DNA from: Setophaga petechia
Taxonomy: Eukaryota; Chordata; Aves; Passeriformes; Parulidae
Length of the DNA stretch: 64,000 nt
Direction of reading: 5' to 3'
Assembly: GCA_024362935.1 (NCBI GenBank)
Contig: JANCRA010000008.1
Span: 29,506,557-29,570,556 of the forward strand
Shown piece after piece: positions 41,496-54,276 of the stretch (positions are counted from its first letter, which is position 1; each line of letters starts with the position of its first letter). The translations under genes were made by a program, and so were the position numbers. The notes under the pieces were generated by a model that searched no databases, was not told where the DNA came from, and worked only from the letters and a program-made list of their open reading frames with translations.

Positions 41496-44400
41496 GTAAG
41501 TAAATACATTTAATTGCATATCAGAGTAAAGAATGTGCTGTGTTTCATGAAAAAGTAACTTGAGCATAAACATTTCTTCATGGAGTTCGGCTCTGTGAAG
41601 AGAAGGTTTATGTCCTAAAGAGATGTTACACGTCTGTAGTTCCATTTCTCTTTCAATAAAATACTTTGTCTTCAGTGAAATTTAGGCATAGACTGTATGG
41701 TTACCTTCTTCTTTTACTCTCCTGTAGTGGAATTAAGTGCTGAATCAAACTTGAGCATTTCTCTTCACAGCAGATCGAGGCAAATACTTGCATATGTTGC
41801 AGCAGATAGAGAGAAAACTGCAAGATTTCTCTTGTCCAAGAGCTGTGTTCTGGTGATAATGTCTGTGTGTATGGGCTTGGCATGTTTTGCTTTTAAAAAA
41901 TAAGAAATTCAAGCCAGTTCCTATACATCCTAACTCAGCAACACTAGTAATTTCTGCTACTGAAAATGTTGCTAATTGTACAGTTGTCTTTCCCATCTGA
42001 CTGCTGTATATTTTACATGTATTACATGAAACCAAATATTAGTTGATAAAAAATAAAGTTATTTTAACCATAACAGTAAGACTAACAAACATAAAATTCT
42101 TTATTCTCACCATTAGTTTATATTAATGTGCTGCAAACTTATCCACTGTCATTGCCATTAAAAGCAGCAGAATTAAAATCTGCTATATCTATATATACTT
42201 GAATCTATACTTGTAAAAGCCTGAAAAAAATTTGAAAACGAAAGATTTTAGTGGCTTAAATATTGAGTTTTTAGTCTAAATAGTTAGATTAATCCAAGAA
42301 CACAGTAAATATAATGGAAAAGTAATAATGACAGCATTTAAATTTCCAAGGGTTTTTTTTAGAGTTCACTTGTGAGACAGTTACCTATCCTTGGAAAGAA
42401 AGGAAAGGCAGAAGTTCAAAATCTGACTGCTACATGTGTCTCAGATGCATTTTGGCTCTTACTCAGCAGCTGTCCCAGTTGGTGGCAAAATTTGGAAAGG
42501 AGATTGTAGAATATATTTGGAAGGAACAAAATCTGTTTTCATCCAAAAGGAAATGGAAAGCATTATTTTATTTTTCATTCTTCTCATCTCTTATAGGTCT
42601 TTATAAAAAGATCTTTTTGTACTGCCATTTAAATTGGATTGACAGAGATAATCTCCTATTTTTTCATTCCTGGAAGAAAGAATAGTACTTCTGCAGCCCA
42701 GATCCTCCTCAGATCTCTTGGGGTTAGGCTGCATTTCCCCAGCAGAAGGGTTCTGGTCAGAATTATCTTCCAATCCAACATTAGCAAGAGATTGGCCTCA
42801 TTTCTAGTTGCCCTTAATTTCTAGTTGCATTTGTCTAGAATTCTCTTCCAAATCCATGTTCCTGTGAGGCCACTGAAGAAATCTTAGAATTCCTTAGAGG
42901 GGCAGGCTGTCTTTCAGTCTGCATCAGTGTCAAATGAAGGGTTCCAGGGAGAGGTTGTCTCTGTCACACGAGCGCTGGCCACAGGTTTCTGTGGCTACAG
43001 TTTGGTGTGAACATGGGAAATGTGCGTAACTCCCAGCGGTTTAAAGCGCTGATGGCTGCTTCTAAAGTACATTAGTGTCAAAAATAATAAGGTGGATTTT
43101 TCTGGAGCCTGGAGAAATCTGAAATATCATGTATTTAGGCTTGTTTAAATGTATTTATGTGAGAGTTTCAGCAGGAGACTGAATGCAGGAGAGGGCAGTT
43201 CAAAGTAGGTCATTTATATATTAATGCACTACAATATGTCAGAAAGTTGTTATTATTCATAAAATATATTGTTGACTCATGCACTCCTACAGATATATAC
43301 GTCTAAGAGCAATATAATTTATATTTTACAAGTTTTTTAACTCTTCTTTTTCAGGTGTATCTTCAGACAGATTTCACTTGTGATTTCTTGCTATGTTCTG
43401 CAAGGTTACTGATGTCAGTCAGAGAAAGGCTTTGAGTCTGTTAAAGGAAGATGCTTTTTCCCTAATGTAATATTTTTTTTCCCCCTGATTGTGGTTTTAT
43501 CCTAAATATAATTTGGTAATGGCTTATGCAGGTGGTGAAACCTTTAAAGTTTGCCTCACTTTTCTACCTGGATTCAGCAGTCATATTCTGTGAGGTTTCC
43601 TCAGGACATCCATAGGGGTTTATATAAGATCATAGAACCATTTAGGTTGTAAAAGACCTTTAAGATGATCAAGCCCAGCCATTAATCCAGCACTACCAAG
43701 TCCACCAATAAGTAATGTCCCTAAGTGCCTCATCTGCACATCTTTTGAATGCCTCCTGTGATGGTGACTCAACCTCTTCCCTGGTCCCTGATAATCCTTC
43801 CAGTGAAGTCTTTCTTAATATCGAATCTAAATCACCTCTATTGTGACTTCAGATCATTTCCTCTTTTCCTATTGATTGTTATTTGGAAGAAGAGACCAAC
43901 ACCCACACCCACACCAAAAAATTGGACTAAAAGATAGTAAAATTCAGTAGCAAACTTTAAAAACAGGGCAGAACTGGTTCAAGCCAAAGTGAGTCTTTGG
44001 CAGGTCTTTCCTGCAAGGATTTAAATAAGTTTAGCTGTTCATTTATCACCAGTGTTAAAAACAGTGAGCAATTTTAGTTCTATGGGAAGTCTTAGCTTTA
44101 TAATTCATTTTCACCTCTGTGGGATGAATGTGATGTTTTCTTGAAATAGAAATTAGAGCCTTTTGGTCAAAACTGAATACTTCAACAATCAACAAATTGC
44201 CAGTATTTGTTTGCTAAACATAAGACATATCTATTGCATGAATTTCTTTGTTATAAATAAGCATTTATTTATGGATTCAAATAAGAATGAAATTCTTTAA
44301 AAGAAAAAAATAAAAATTCAGTTTCACAAGGGCAAAAAATGTCCATTACAGTTTCCTGGCTGCTTGACAGCAACTCAAGGCTTTGCATTCTACATAGGGC

Positions 44401-46859
44401 ATGGGAGAAAGATTAAGGAAAATGTATGACTACTTTAGGCTGTTCTGGTGTTACAAAGCATGTGCAAACCTTCTTCAGCTTGCTCGTTTGCCAAAAAATC
44501 TTCCCCTTAGAAACTGAAACTTGTAAGTATTGGTCTATGAGCACTCAAACAGTTCAACAAAGATCCATGTGTTTCAAGTACTTGCATCTTTTAAGCATCA
44601 AAATCATCTCCATTTAGCAGAATCAACAGGGAGAAAATGGTGGTAAAAAAAGCATTATTTTCAATAAGTCTTCTGGGACACAAACACTGAAATGTCTGAA
44701 TACTGTCAGCTGTGCTGTCACTAGAAAAATCACTGCATGATCATGGTGCTGAGCCTCAGAGGATCTGATTTTCTTCCTACTTTTGCCTTTCCCAGACTAC
44801 CCTTCAAGTCCTGTCATTCCACCATGTCTCAAAGGAAGAGCTGACAGCTCTTAAAGTGTTTGTTTTGCTTTTTGTTAAACCAGATTGTTGCAGAAATGTG
44901 AAAGTGTAACCAGTCTTTCAGGCAACCATATTGGGAATGATCCCTTGTTTCCAGGATGAAATTTCTGGCTATTTTGAAACTTTCAATTTTCAGTTAATTT
45001 TCCAGGGCATTCACAGATTATGCAGGAAATGGTACAAGTGCTTATGCAAACATAAAATTTCCAGCAGCCCTAATTTCAGAATAGTTTACAGCCAATACTT
45101 TCTGGCAACACACAATTTGATACTTTAATCTCTATAGAGCAGGGGAAGCTACATAAGACTGTCCTTCCCTAAAAGCACTATTCTGTGCTAGTTTGCATCC
45201 TCATGATTCTTAAACTGTCAGATAAAAAACACCAAGTGACTGAAAGGTCTTGAATGACCTAACTGTATAATGCAAACTCTTTTGGAAGGGAGTACTGCAG
45301 GATGGAATTCTGTTTCCATCACAGGTGGCCCTGGAATTCAGCGTCTCCATAGCTGTGCAGGAGTGCTGGTGGGTAGGAGGACAGAAGCAGATATATTTCT
45401 GGAAGGGCAGTATTAACAAGCAAATGAAAGACAAACTGTTTATGTGGATTGTGGAATAAGTAATATAAGAGATGCAAGACGCCGGGTTTCAGACAGGACT
45501 TTCAAGCAGCATTGTATACAAAGGCATGAAATTTGATTTTGTATGAACAAAAGCTTCTGCAACCAGGGGCCAAATAAATCTGCTTTGTGCACAATGCTGT
45601 TATGAACTGAGCTGGCACCATTACAATAGACTTCACAGATTTAAAGGCCAGTTTTAATTTGGATATTAACATATTTACGAGGTTTTCCTATTTCATATAT
45701 TCTGTTATTGATCTTTATTTCTCTGATAGGCTTTTTGTATGATCTTTGGGATACTTTTCAAAACCGTTATTTCAGAATGACTAATATGTCCTGTTTGCAT
45801 TCTTATCATTTCCTCCTTACGTAATATTTTTTGTGAAAAAGAAGCAGTTTTCCTGTTAAGAGCTCTAAGCTTGCACCATGTATTTCTAAAAATTAAAATT
45901 TTTATCTTGGGCCTTCTATCTCAAGTATTGCTTATATTAGGAGCCGAAGAAGCATGAAACATGCAGTTTTGAAATGGAGTCTGACTGAAATGTCAAAAGA
46001 AAAATATCTAGTTGCAAGACAGTGCGCGAAACATCTGAGATAAAATTTGCTAATTTTATCTGAAAACACTCTTCCCAATCAAAGAGAATATTTGAGAATA
46101 CATCAGCTTTTAGGTACAACAGCATATGTGCCTGACTAAGAAAGTAGTTCTGTTTCCTGTTATATGTGTCTGCTAAGTATTGAAAGGAGCTAACCATAGT
46201 CTCAGGATCTTGGATTACAGTTGGCTGTATTCAGTATTACAACAATATAGGATTTCATATGAAGAAAGATCTTGCTGAGAAAAAAAAAAATTATTAAGTT
46301 TTTGCTCTATCAATTCACTATTCACTCATGCTCCACAGAAGGAACTCCTAATTTAATGTTACTGTGGTCTGATTTTAGCAGTCACCTAATTCATATTTGT
46401 CACATGTGATTTGATGGTGCCTATGATCCAAGTTTTCTTATAATCTAGTTCTTAGATTGATTTAAGGGTGATAATTACTTAATTTAAATGTGGTAGCATG
46501 GTAGTTCTATCACTCATGTAATAGTTCTGTTATAAAGAACTTTCTGTGGAAAGATGTGCCTTCTGTTTGTGTTGTTCTTTAACTCCCTCAGTTCTAGAAC
46601 ACAGTTTTCAGGAAATGATCCCCTGAAAGAAAAACAGGGTTTAGTAAATTCTCATTTCCTGAATTCTAAAGTCAGGACTCTTCAAAAAAATTCTTCATTA
46701 TTAGCAAATAATTATTCTAAACTTTTAAAATAGTTGTGTACTCCAATTACACCATCATGTCATTAGTAATGAAAAAAAAGTTTACCGAAAGCAATTGGTT
46801 TTATGTTCAATACCTCTATTACAAAGTCCATTATATTTTCTGTTTTTCTTTTTTTGCAG
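41496..46859 (+). other. Intron of about 5.4 kb between exons C and D
   Basis: Starts GTAAGT and ends TTTCTTTTTTTGCAG. It holds one CR1 fragment at 43628-43905. The remainder is AT-rich with no recognisable gene; the open frames in it are unconvincing. Confidence 0.85.
43628..43905 (-). mobile_element. CR1 3' fragment (ORF2 C-terminus and 3' UTR)
   Basis: Plus-strand landmarks in antisense CR1 order are ATCATAGAACCATTTAGGTT at about 43629, AAGACCTTTAAGATGATCAAG, CAGCACTACCAAGTCCACCA, ATGGTGACTCAACC, then CCAGTGAAGTCTTTCTTAAT, which encodes the RT C-terminal RFDIKKDF motif on the minus strand. It is a 5'-truncated copy with a normal 3' end, the usual CR1 insertion form. A short ACCCAC microsatellite (about 43899-43915) abuts its truncated side. 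Confidence 0.9.
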
Positions 46860-47051
46860 GCTTATGATGAAGAAATGTATGGCAGCAAATATCAGTGGAT
46901 TATTCCAGGGTGGTATGAAAATCTTTGGTGGGAAGCCTGGATTAATTCCTCACAGTGTCTCAGCAAAAATCTTCTTACAGCCATGGAAGGTTATATTGGA
47001 GTGGATTTTGAGCCTCTCAGCTCAAAAACGAATAAGACTATATCAGGAAGG
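46860..47051 (+). CDS. GABBR2: GABBR2-like exon D (human residues about 267-333)
   Basis: This 192-bp exon encodes 64 residues: [20 protein letters not shown], then the variable stretch [19 protein letters not shown], then [20 protein letters not shown] and ISGR. The acceptor is TTTTTTTGCAG|GCT and the donor AGG|GTTAGT, phase 0. Human GABBR2 has 67 residues here, so three are missing in frame between WWE and NSS. The SQC cysteine matches human Cys302, partner of Cys265. The NSS sequon (human Asn298) is kept, and NKT is a new sequon where human has QIKT. The flanks of the variable stretch are strongly conserved, so this is a surface-loop change, not decay. Confidence 0.95.
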
Positions 47052-48183
47052 GTTAGTATTTTTCTTCCATCTATTTCACTGTACCATCAATTGTCTCACT
47101 GCTGGGCTGGTACAGTAAAGCACCAAGGAAGGAGGTGAAGCTAAAGGGCTCTTCTACCAAGTGACCTGGAAGTCATCACACTTAGTTTCACTTCTTTCCA
47201 GTAGTTAGCAATTTTAAAATATTTCAAAATCAAATCTAATTCTTTACAGGGTAAGAAAGCAGTGAAGTCCCTTGCTTCAAATCTGCCCTCTTCCCCCAGT
47301 CTGAACATTATAGTTCAGATGTACATTAAAGTTTGAATTACAGTCTTTAGTATCATGTGCTGTGTCACTTCAAGTTAAATAGTTAAACACAGAAACAGAA
47401 AACACATATAATTAAACCTATTCTGCAAATGGCCAATTTGAATGGTGATTTGTGTCTCTCAGAACTAGGGAGCAGGAGGTGAGGCTTGTTTTAAATATAA
47501 AAATATATGGTGTTTCCATAAAGTACATTAAATATTATCACAGAACAAATCCATACAAACTCTGACCCATGGATAAACATGCCTGATTTTGCTGCTTTTA
47601 ATCTTTTTTTTCCATCTGCCTTTCATGTCTTACTGAGTGAGCATGAAAGGCAACTTCACTGAAGGGTAGCCCATCATATGACAGCACACCATCCAGAACG
47701 TAGTGAACTTGTAAAATACAGACAAATTGCCACTCAAAATTTCATACTGAGCAAACAGTTGCTCAAGTAAGGGTTATTTGATTGGTGTTGTCCTGTAAAG
47801 TGTAATCAGACCACTAATTTGCAGGGATAGAGACTTATTCCCTGTTCCAGTATCATGGCTCACCAGTGTACAGTTTTGGTTGAACTGGAGCCTTTTGTAA
47901 AAAAGTAAAATAAAGCAAGTTGTCATTTATACAGTGAGGCAGTACAACTGCTTTCAGTACCTCTGTCTCCCAGTTCTGCTTCCCAATCTCACCAGCAGTT
48001 TTTAAAACAAGCTATACATGTTTCTTGAGTTTTATTTTCTTTCATAGTTTTTATTTTGGAGGCCTTTTCTGTATTAGTTATGCACATCTCTAAATTGAAG
48101 GGTGCAGCTTGAGGTGTTGGTTTAGATTCAACTCTGTAAAAGATTAAGTATTGAGGTAAAACTGAATTTTATCTCCTCTGTAG
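47052..48183 (+). other. Intron of about 1.1 kb between exons D and E
   Basis: Starts GTTAGT and ends ATCTCCTCTGTAG. It is the shortest intron in the window. No repeats or other features are visible. Confidence 0.88.
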
Positions 48184-48420
48184 ACTCCACAGCAGTATGA
48201 AAAGGAATACAACGCTAGACGTGGTGATGGGCAATCCAGCAAATTTCATGGTTATGCCTATGATGGAATATGGGTGATTGCCAGGACTCTACAGAGGGCA
48301 ATGAATTACCTGAATTCCACCAACAAGCACCAAAAAATTGAAGATTTTAACTACTCAAATCAAAAACTCGGCAACATTTTTCTGAATGCCATGAATGAAA
48401 CCAGGTTCTTTGGAGTAACG
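48184..48420 (+). CDS. GABBR2: GABBR2-like exon E (human residues about 334-412)
   Basis: This 237-bp exon encodes 79 residues, beginning [17 protein letters not shown], continuing [20 protein letters not shown] and [20 protein letters not shown], and ending [13 protein letters not shown]. The acceptor is CTCTGTAG|ACT and the donor ACG|GTAAGT, phase 0, same length as the human exon. The core [13 protein letters not shown] and the LNAMNET..FFGVT end match the family exactly. The middle ([20 protein letters not shown] against a human ETLHASSRHQRI-type stretch) is strongly diverged. Sequons NYS and NET correspond to human Asn389 and Asn404; NST is an extra. The next family exon should begin GQVVFRNGER and was not found downstream in the window. 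Confidence 0.96.
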
Positions 48421-49911
48421 GTAAGTCCTCACTTACCTCACTTACCAAGATAATTGTGGGATGCAGGAGGCTTGTGATTTTGTGTCAGTAATTGAAACAA
48501 GTATTAATTATTAAGTACACATGAAAAAGAAACAGAGTTGTTTATTTCTTCTATTTCAGAGCTTCCAGTTCCATTTTATATTAAAAATTAATGCCTTGAG
48601 AGTCTTGCTCATTACCTGTCTTCAGATGCCAAGGGATGACACTGTACAATTCCTGAGTTATCAGATTTTCAAGCATGAATGTCATCTGAATTAACAAATC
48701 AGAGTAGTCTCAAGGGAACCACAAGTTGTGCAAGCTGCAGTGACCTTTTAAGTGAATTTTTTTAGCAGTTAAGGAGTAGCTGGAATGTGATCTGAGAATA
48801 CATATTTCTCTCCATCATTTATGTTTGGAAGTAGGCTATAGTACACTGTCTCTAACTCCAGTGCTGTACATCCTAGATATTCTTGCAGCATGTTTCAGTT
48901 GTGATTTAAATTTATTTACAATTTGTATTTTTTCACCTGCATGCTCACATTGACTCAAGAACTGCTCATATACAATAGTATCTTCATTCTGGTTTCAATT
49001 GTACAATTGCAAACCCTTAGTATATTTTTTTTATTTACTTACTTTCTTCTGCTTTTTAGCAGAGTAAAACAGGCGATAAGGCAATAGGAGTGTGGTCTTA
49101 AAGTGTCTTAATTACTTAGTTGTATCTGAGGCAACATCAGTTGGAAGTTAGTGGTGCATATGTGTTCAGGAGTCTGCAGACCTCAGCAAGAGAGATGAGC
49201 AGACTCCATTTCAGGGGAAAATGGTCTTTGGAGTTTGCAATAGCTGCAACAAGGAGCCTACTGGAACATGCTTAGTTGAGCAGTGTGCTTGGTCTGCAAT
49301 ATGGCTAGATAAGGAAAACAGTGTTTGAATAAAGGTGTGTTTCAATGGTGCACAGAGGGGCACCTCCTTGCAGCAAAAGCATGGAGAAGGTTGGAGGGAG
49401 CTGATGAAATCCTGTCCCCGTGTTACAACAAACTGCCTTGAATATCAATTAACATCTAAATACATTGAAGTACCAGAACTAAGGTTGTCATACATGTCAT
49501 AAACTGGTTCAAGGAGAAAATGCCTGCAGAAATGCATCAGCAAGGTGTAAAGGCTCAACCTTTTGATGTCCTTGTTAATTGCTGAAAAAGCTTTCTGTGA
49601 CGTGGTAAACACAGTTGAAACTAATTCAGAATTTCTAAGTAAAAACCAACCATATGGCAAGAAAATACTTGTATCTAGTTGCTTGTACAATATAAATTTT
49701 ACTTTCTTTTTACACTGAATTAGACTGAAAGTTTCAGCAAGAGAATTTGTTTTTCCATTGAATCCACAGTAGGACTGGATCTTTGATGAAGCTTTCAGAC
49801 AGTAGAAGCTATGAACCAGACTCTGCAGGGACTCAGTTATATTTGTCCTTCATTATTCCATGTAAGACCTCTATCAATAGGCTTGAAATTGAATACTGCT
49901 GTGTAGTTACT

Positions 49912-50089
49912 TTTTGGTTTGTTTTGGTTTTGTTTGTTTTTTTTTTTTTTTTTCCTTATCCTTTTTGCCTTCTGTTTAGTTTTGCAGCCAGTTATGGTGA
50001 AATTGATAGTTTTCATTAGCATTGCTTAATTACCCTGCTTCCTCTCCAACAACAACAAAAAACCCCAACAAAATCAAACCCAAAAAATC
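49912..50089. repeat. T-rich tract followed by A-rich tract
   Basis: TTTTGGTTTGTTTTGGTTTT leads into a run of 17 T (49937-49953). About 100 bp later an A-rich tract of CAACAACAACAAAAAACCCC type (50048-50089) is loosely complementary. It could fold as an imperfect hairpin, but low complexity alone explains the pairing. Confidence 0.5.
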
Positions 50090-52675
50090 TAAGATTGAAA
50101 GAAAGCTCTTTTTTACTAGTTTCAGAGACACCAGCAAAATCTCACGAGCATCCCTTTAGGGAGGGAATTAATCAAAGCTTCAACAGCCACATTCAGCTAT
50201 GTTTACTTACTTTATTGTCTCATGTATAATGGTTTTCAGAGAAATTACTGCATGATTATTCACTGTATTTAATACCTGTCTGAGGTGCTTGGTAACATAT
50301 TTTTCTTTATCATTGTTCAACCAAATCATAATGACAATGCAAAGCCCAAATCTGGTAATTGCAAAGATCATGCTTCCTGTACCTGTAATCCACAAAAACA
50401 TTATATTGAGACAGATATGGAGAGAAGAAAGTCTATAGCAGCTACGCTTTCTTAGGGCATAATTACAACACACAGTGCTCAAGCTTTTCCAGACAGCATG
50501 GAGAAAAAAGAGTTTTAGAAGAATATTAATTATTTTGAATTGTAGTGTTCAGAAAGTTGAAGCTGAAGGAGCAGATTGATTTTTACCAGAACTACTTTAA
50601 AACTTTTTATTCTTCAGTTTAATAAATTGCTGTAATTTGTAACCTAATTTAAAACTTTCACTGTAATATGAGTTTTAAGTCTTGGAGTGCTAAATCTAAT
50701 TTCATTTTTTTCCAGAGTTTCTCTTTTAATATAAATTTTTTTACAGTCGATTTTTAAAAACTTATTCTAAACAGGAAAAAGACATTCCTTTATTCAAGAT
50801 TATCTGTGCCAAATAAAAAGTGAATTTTGGAAAAAAAAAAAGAAGAAACAAAAGGGAAGCTAAATCTTATCAATATTCAAAGACTCATCCAATAATAAAC
50901 TATGCTGTTATTTGTTAGATTAGAAAAGATAAACAAGAAGCTGTAGACAAGAATCTAAAACTGGAAAATCTACTAAGTAGCTTTCTCTATGCTTTCTGTG
51001 AATATGATATCAGAAACACTGTCATGTCATAAATAATAAATCCCTTTACCCAGTTTTCATTTTCTTTGAAATTATTTATAGAAGACAACACCATTGAGTG
51101 GGGAGAGGATTGTGGAATTTTTTAAACAATTTGGAAAAGACTTGGGATGAAGTGTGCTGGTTCCTAATTATATGGAATATAATTCTTTCAACTTTCTGAG
51201 TTTTTTAAATTTTTAAAAATTTTCAAGGAGACAGCATTTAGAAAATAGATAAGGCTATTGCCCAGAGACTTGACATGACAAATCCTATTTTTATGCATCA
51301 GAAACTCAGTACAAAATGCTATTTATTCTAATTCTACTGTCAGAAATCTAGTGGAAGGGAAATTATGGATATTCCTTAAATATTCCTGAGGGTTCTGCTC
51401 TCTTTCTGGATTTTTTTTCTTAGCAAATTGATTTCTTCTGTTATTTTGCCTTCATATTTATCAGACTTATAATAATTTTGATTACCATATAAATTTCCTG
51501 TGTATTCTGAATACAGAGCAGGAAAACATAAATTTGGTGTTTCATCAGAAAAGAGTAATACAGCTATCTGCTGCACTTTTTAAAAGATAAACTGGATACT
51601 GTTTTACAGATGGAAAAGGATTTTGTGATTAGAAATGCAAAACAAAAGACCTGCAGGGATCTTCCTACAGTTTTGTTAATCTGAATGGCCTAATCCTGGA
51701 GGACGTTCAGATTCACTGGTGTTGGCCATTTTCCAATTGAATAAGACATTTCATGGTTAGAATGGCCCCTCTGCAATGACCAGCTTTCAGGACAGGAGTG
51801 TTCTGATTTGGGACTAGCTTGGCTTTCATGGTGTGCATTTTTCTAATTTCCTTAGTTATCAGACCACTTGATTGGCTATAAATGAGAAACTTGCTAATTT
51901 TTTGTTCCCACTTTTCTTAATCCAGATAGAGACATTTGTAGAAACTGAGTGCAACACTACCCTTGTGATTTATAAAGTGCCAGGTCCTGTCTCCTTGCTA
52001 ACTATATTCCTCTTCTCAAATAGTACACATTCTTTCTGATAACTTGAGTGTCAGAAAATAGAAGAAAAGAAGTGTTTACACAGGTTTTTTTGAGAAAGTT
52101 TAGATGTCTGAGGAGTTCCCTGATGTAGTTGGTAGAGGCACTGGAAGTAATTTAGATTTGCAAGATCAGCCGAAGTCTCTGCTGAACTGTTGCTGCTTTA
52201 AATAAGTACAGAGTGATAAAGTGATGGGAAAAAATATATGTCTGGGAAATGTATATATATGCATTTCAATTCTAAAGCATTTTTCAGCATTCCACCAATA
52301 AAATGTTTGTCATGTATGTGTGAAAGCTGTGGAGAATTTTCCACAGAGTCAGAATGATTCTCCTAAAGCAAAACTGTTTGTCTAAGGGATAATTAAAAAA
52401 AAAGGAAGAAAAGTCAAACTTTATTTTGTGCAATGCTACCATAATATAGTTTGGAGACTTTATAATTAGGGAAGAATTAGTGCTGTCTTAGGATACCAAA
52501 TCATATTTATTGTATACTGAATCAAAACCCATCTAGAGGACAGATGGATTTTGTTTTAGTCATTTTTTCCCTTTTTTCTTCTCTTTGTAGAGACTATGGA
52601 TGACTACACAGTAACTCACAATTGCAGCAATATTTATATTTGTTAGCAAAAAAATGTTGGTTATACTTGGAAAGA

Positions 52676-53010
52676 TGTCATAGGATAGTTTATGTTGGAA
52701 GGGACTTTAAAGGCCATCTAGTTCCATCCCCTCTCATAGCACCATCCAACCTGGCCTTGAACACTTTGAGGGATGCGGCATCCATGATTTCTTTGGGCAA
52801 CCTGTTCCAGTTCCTCAGCACCTTCACGGCAAAGAATTTCATCCTAATATCTAATTTAAATCTGTCCTCTTTCTGCTGGAATCCACTTACCCTTATCCCA
52901 TCACTACATCCCCTTGTAAATAGTCGCTCTGCAGTTTTCTTGTTGATTCTCTTGAGGCACCACAAGGCTGCCATATTAAATACCACATTTGTTCTCAGGA
53001 TATTAGAAGT
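52676..53010 (-). mobile_element. CR1 3' fragment with RT C-terminal reading frame
   Basis: Plus-strand landmarks are TAGGATAGTTTATGTTGGAAG near 52680 (given by its ends TAGGATAG and TTGGAAG), GGCCATCTAGTTCCATCCCC, CCAACCTGGCCTTGAACACT and CTGTTCCAGTTCCTCAGCAC. The minus strand still encodes the RT C-terminal region without stops across about 110 residues, including DRFKLDIRMKFFAVKVLRNW followed by NRLPKEIMDAASLKVFKARL. This is a younger, better preserved copy than the others, 5'-truncated with a near-normal 3' end, inserted antisense to the host gene. The intact reading frame reflects relative youth, not a functional protein. Confidence 0.93.
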
Positions 53011-54253
53011 TTGTTTTGGTTCCATGGGGGAGCCAAGTATTGGGAAAAATGCATGTCAGAGGGTTTTTTTTAATTCCTTTTTTATTCAAAACATGACACT
53101 ATTTTTCAAAAATGTTTTTCTGTATTTTTTTATTTGCTAAACCTTTGTCACTGATGTGAAGTCATGAATATTACCATTCTCACTGATTTGTGCCTGAACT
53201 GTTGCAGCAGGGTGTTCTGCTTCTTGCATTTATTGCTATTATCTGTTATTGTAAATCAAGTTTCAAAATTGTTAATTTATTTCACATCCTTATGACCTTC
53301 TATTATTTCTGTGTAATGGAAAAAGAATTGCAGTGGAGGAGTGAGAAAATTAAATACAGTGTTGTCTTTTCCTTTTATGTCAGCCAGAGACTAGCACAGT
53401 AGGATAAAATTCCATCACGGCAGTTGCTGCACAATTGAAACCACAGCCATGAAATAACTTTCAAGTCTGTCCCTGGCATCCTGCATTTGAATGAATCTAG
53501 TCATATTTCATAACTGGAAAAATGCTTATTTATATGAAGTTTGCTTTGTATTTTGATGCTGATTATTTCTGAAGATTTATCTTAGCAGCTTGCCTCCAAT
53601 TTCCAGGCTTCAGAAGCCACTGTACTGTACAGGAATCTCAGAAATACAGGAGATGTTAGCAACGGAATAGGAACAGGAGAAAGTATTTATTTCATGTCAT
53701 CCTGGAAAAATAACATACCCAAGATGCTTAAATTAAAAAATGTGTCAGTCTTTGGCAGAGAATCAGATAAAATTAGCATGGACTTCAGCAGGATTAATTT
53801 ATCCTTAAAATGGGAGTCTAGCAAACATTTCTGTTAGTAGCATTGATCAGTGGGGCTAATTTTGCATGAATGGTTCTGAATTATGCCTCAAGAACTATTT
53901 ATACCTGCAGTTAAATTTTCTTTGTTGGCATGGCTGAGGTAGGGTGAATAGTAAAAATATTGCGGGGAGGGCAGAAATTTCCATCAAACAATCTCTTGTT
54001 AATACAGAATAGAGCTTTAAATGAATGTTAAATTTTATAAAAGGGGGAGGGGGGTAGAGGATTATTAGTCTGTAGTGGAATACTTAATACTATAAAGACA
54101 TCTGTTATTGAGAAACGCTTTTAAATGTTCAATCAAATTCGACTTAATTTTGAGCATTTGAAAATTTCTTGTTGGACATTAACCATAATTGGCTGATTTG
54201 AGGGAGTACAAAAAGCTAGCAAAACACATAGTCAGGAAAATCTATAAATGTAG

Positions 54254-54276
54254 GCACACACACGCACACACTCACA
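54254..54276. repeat. Imperfect (CA)n microsatellite
   Basis: CACACACACGCACACACTCA, with G and T interruptions. Confidence 0.85.

Noticed and set aside
46795..47138. Reading exon D with the 46803 ATG as a start
   Set aside because: The ATG is in the intron; the protein match begins exactly at the splice acceptor at 46860, so it is an internal exon.
49912..50089. T-rich/A-rich pair as a structured hairpin RNA
   Set aside because: Complementarity is explained by homopolymer composition and there is no precise stem.
52622..53140. 172-residue plus-strand frame
   Set aside because: Antisense shadow of the CR1 RT C-terminal frame.
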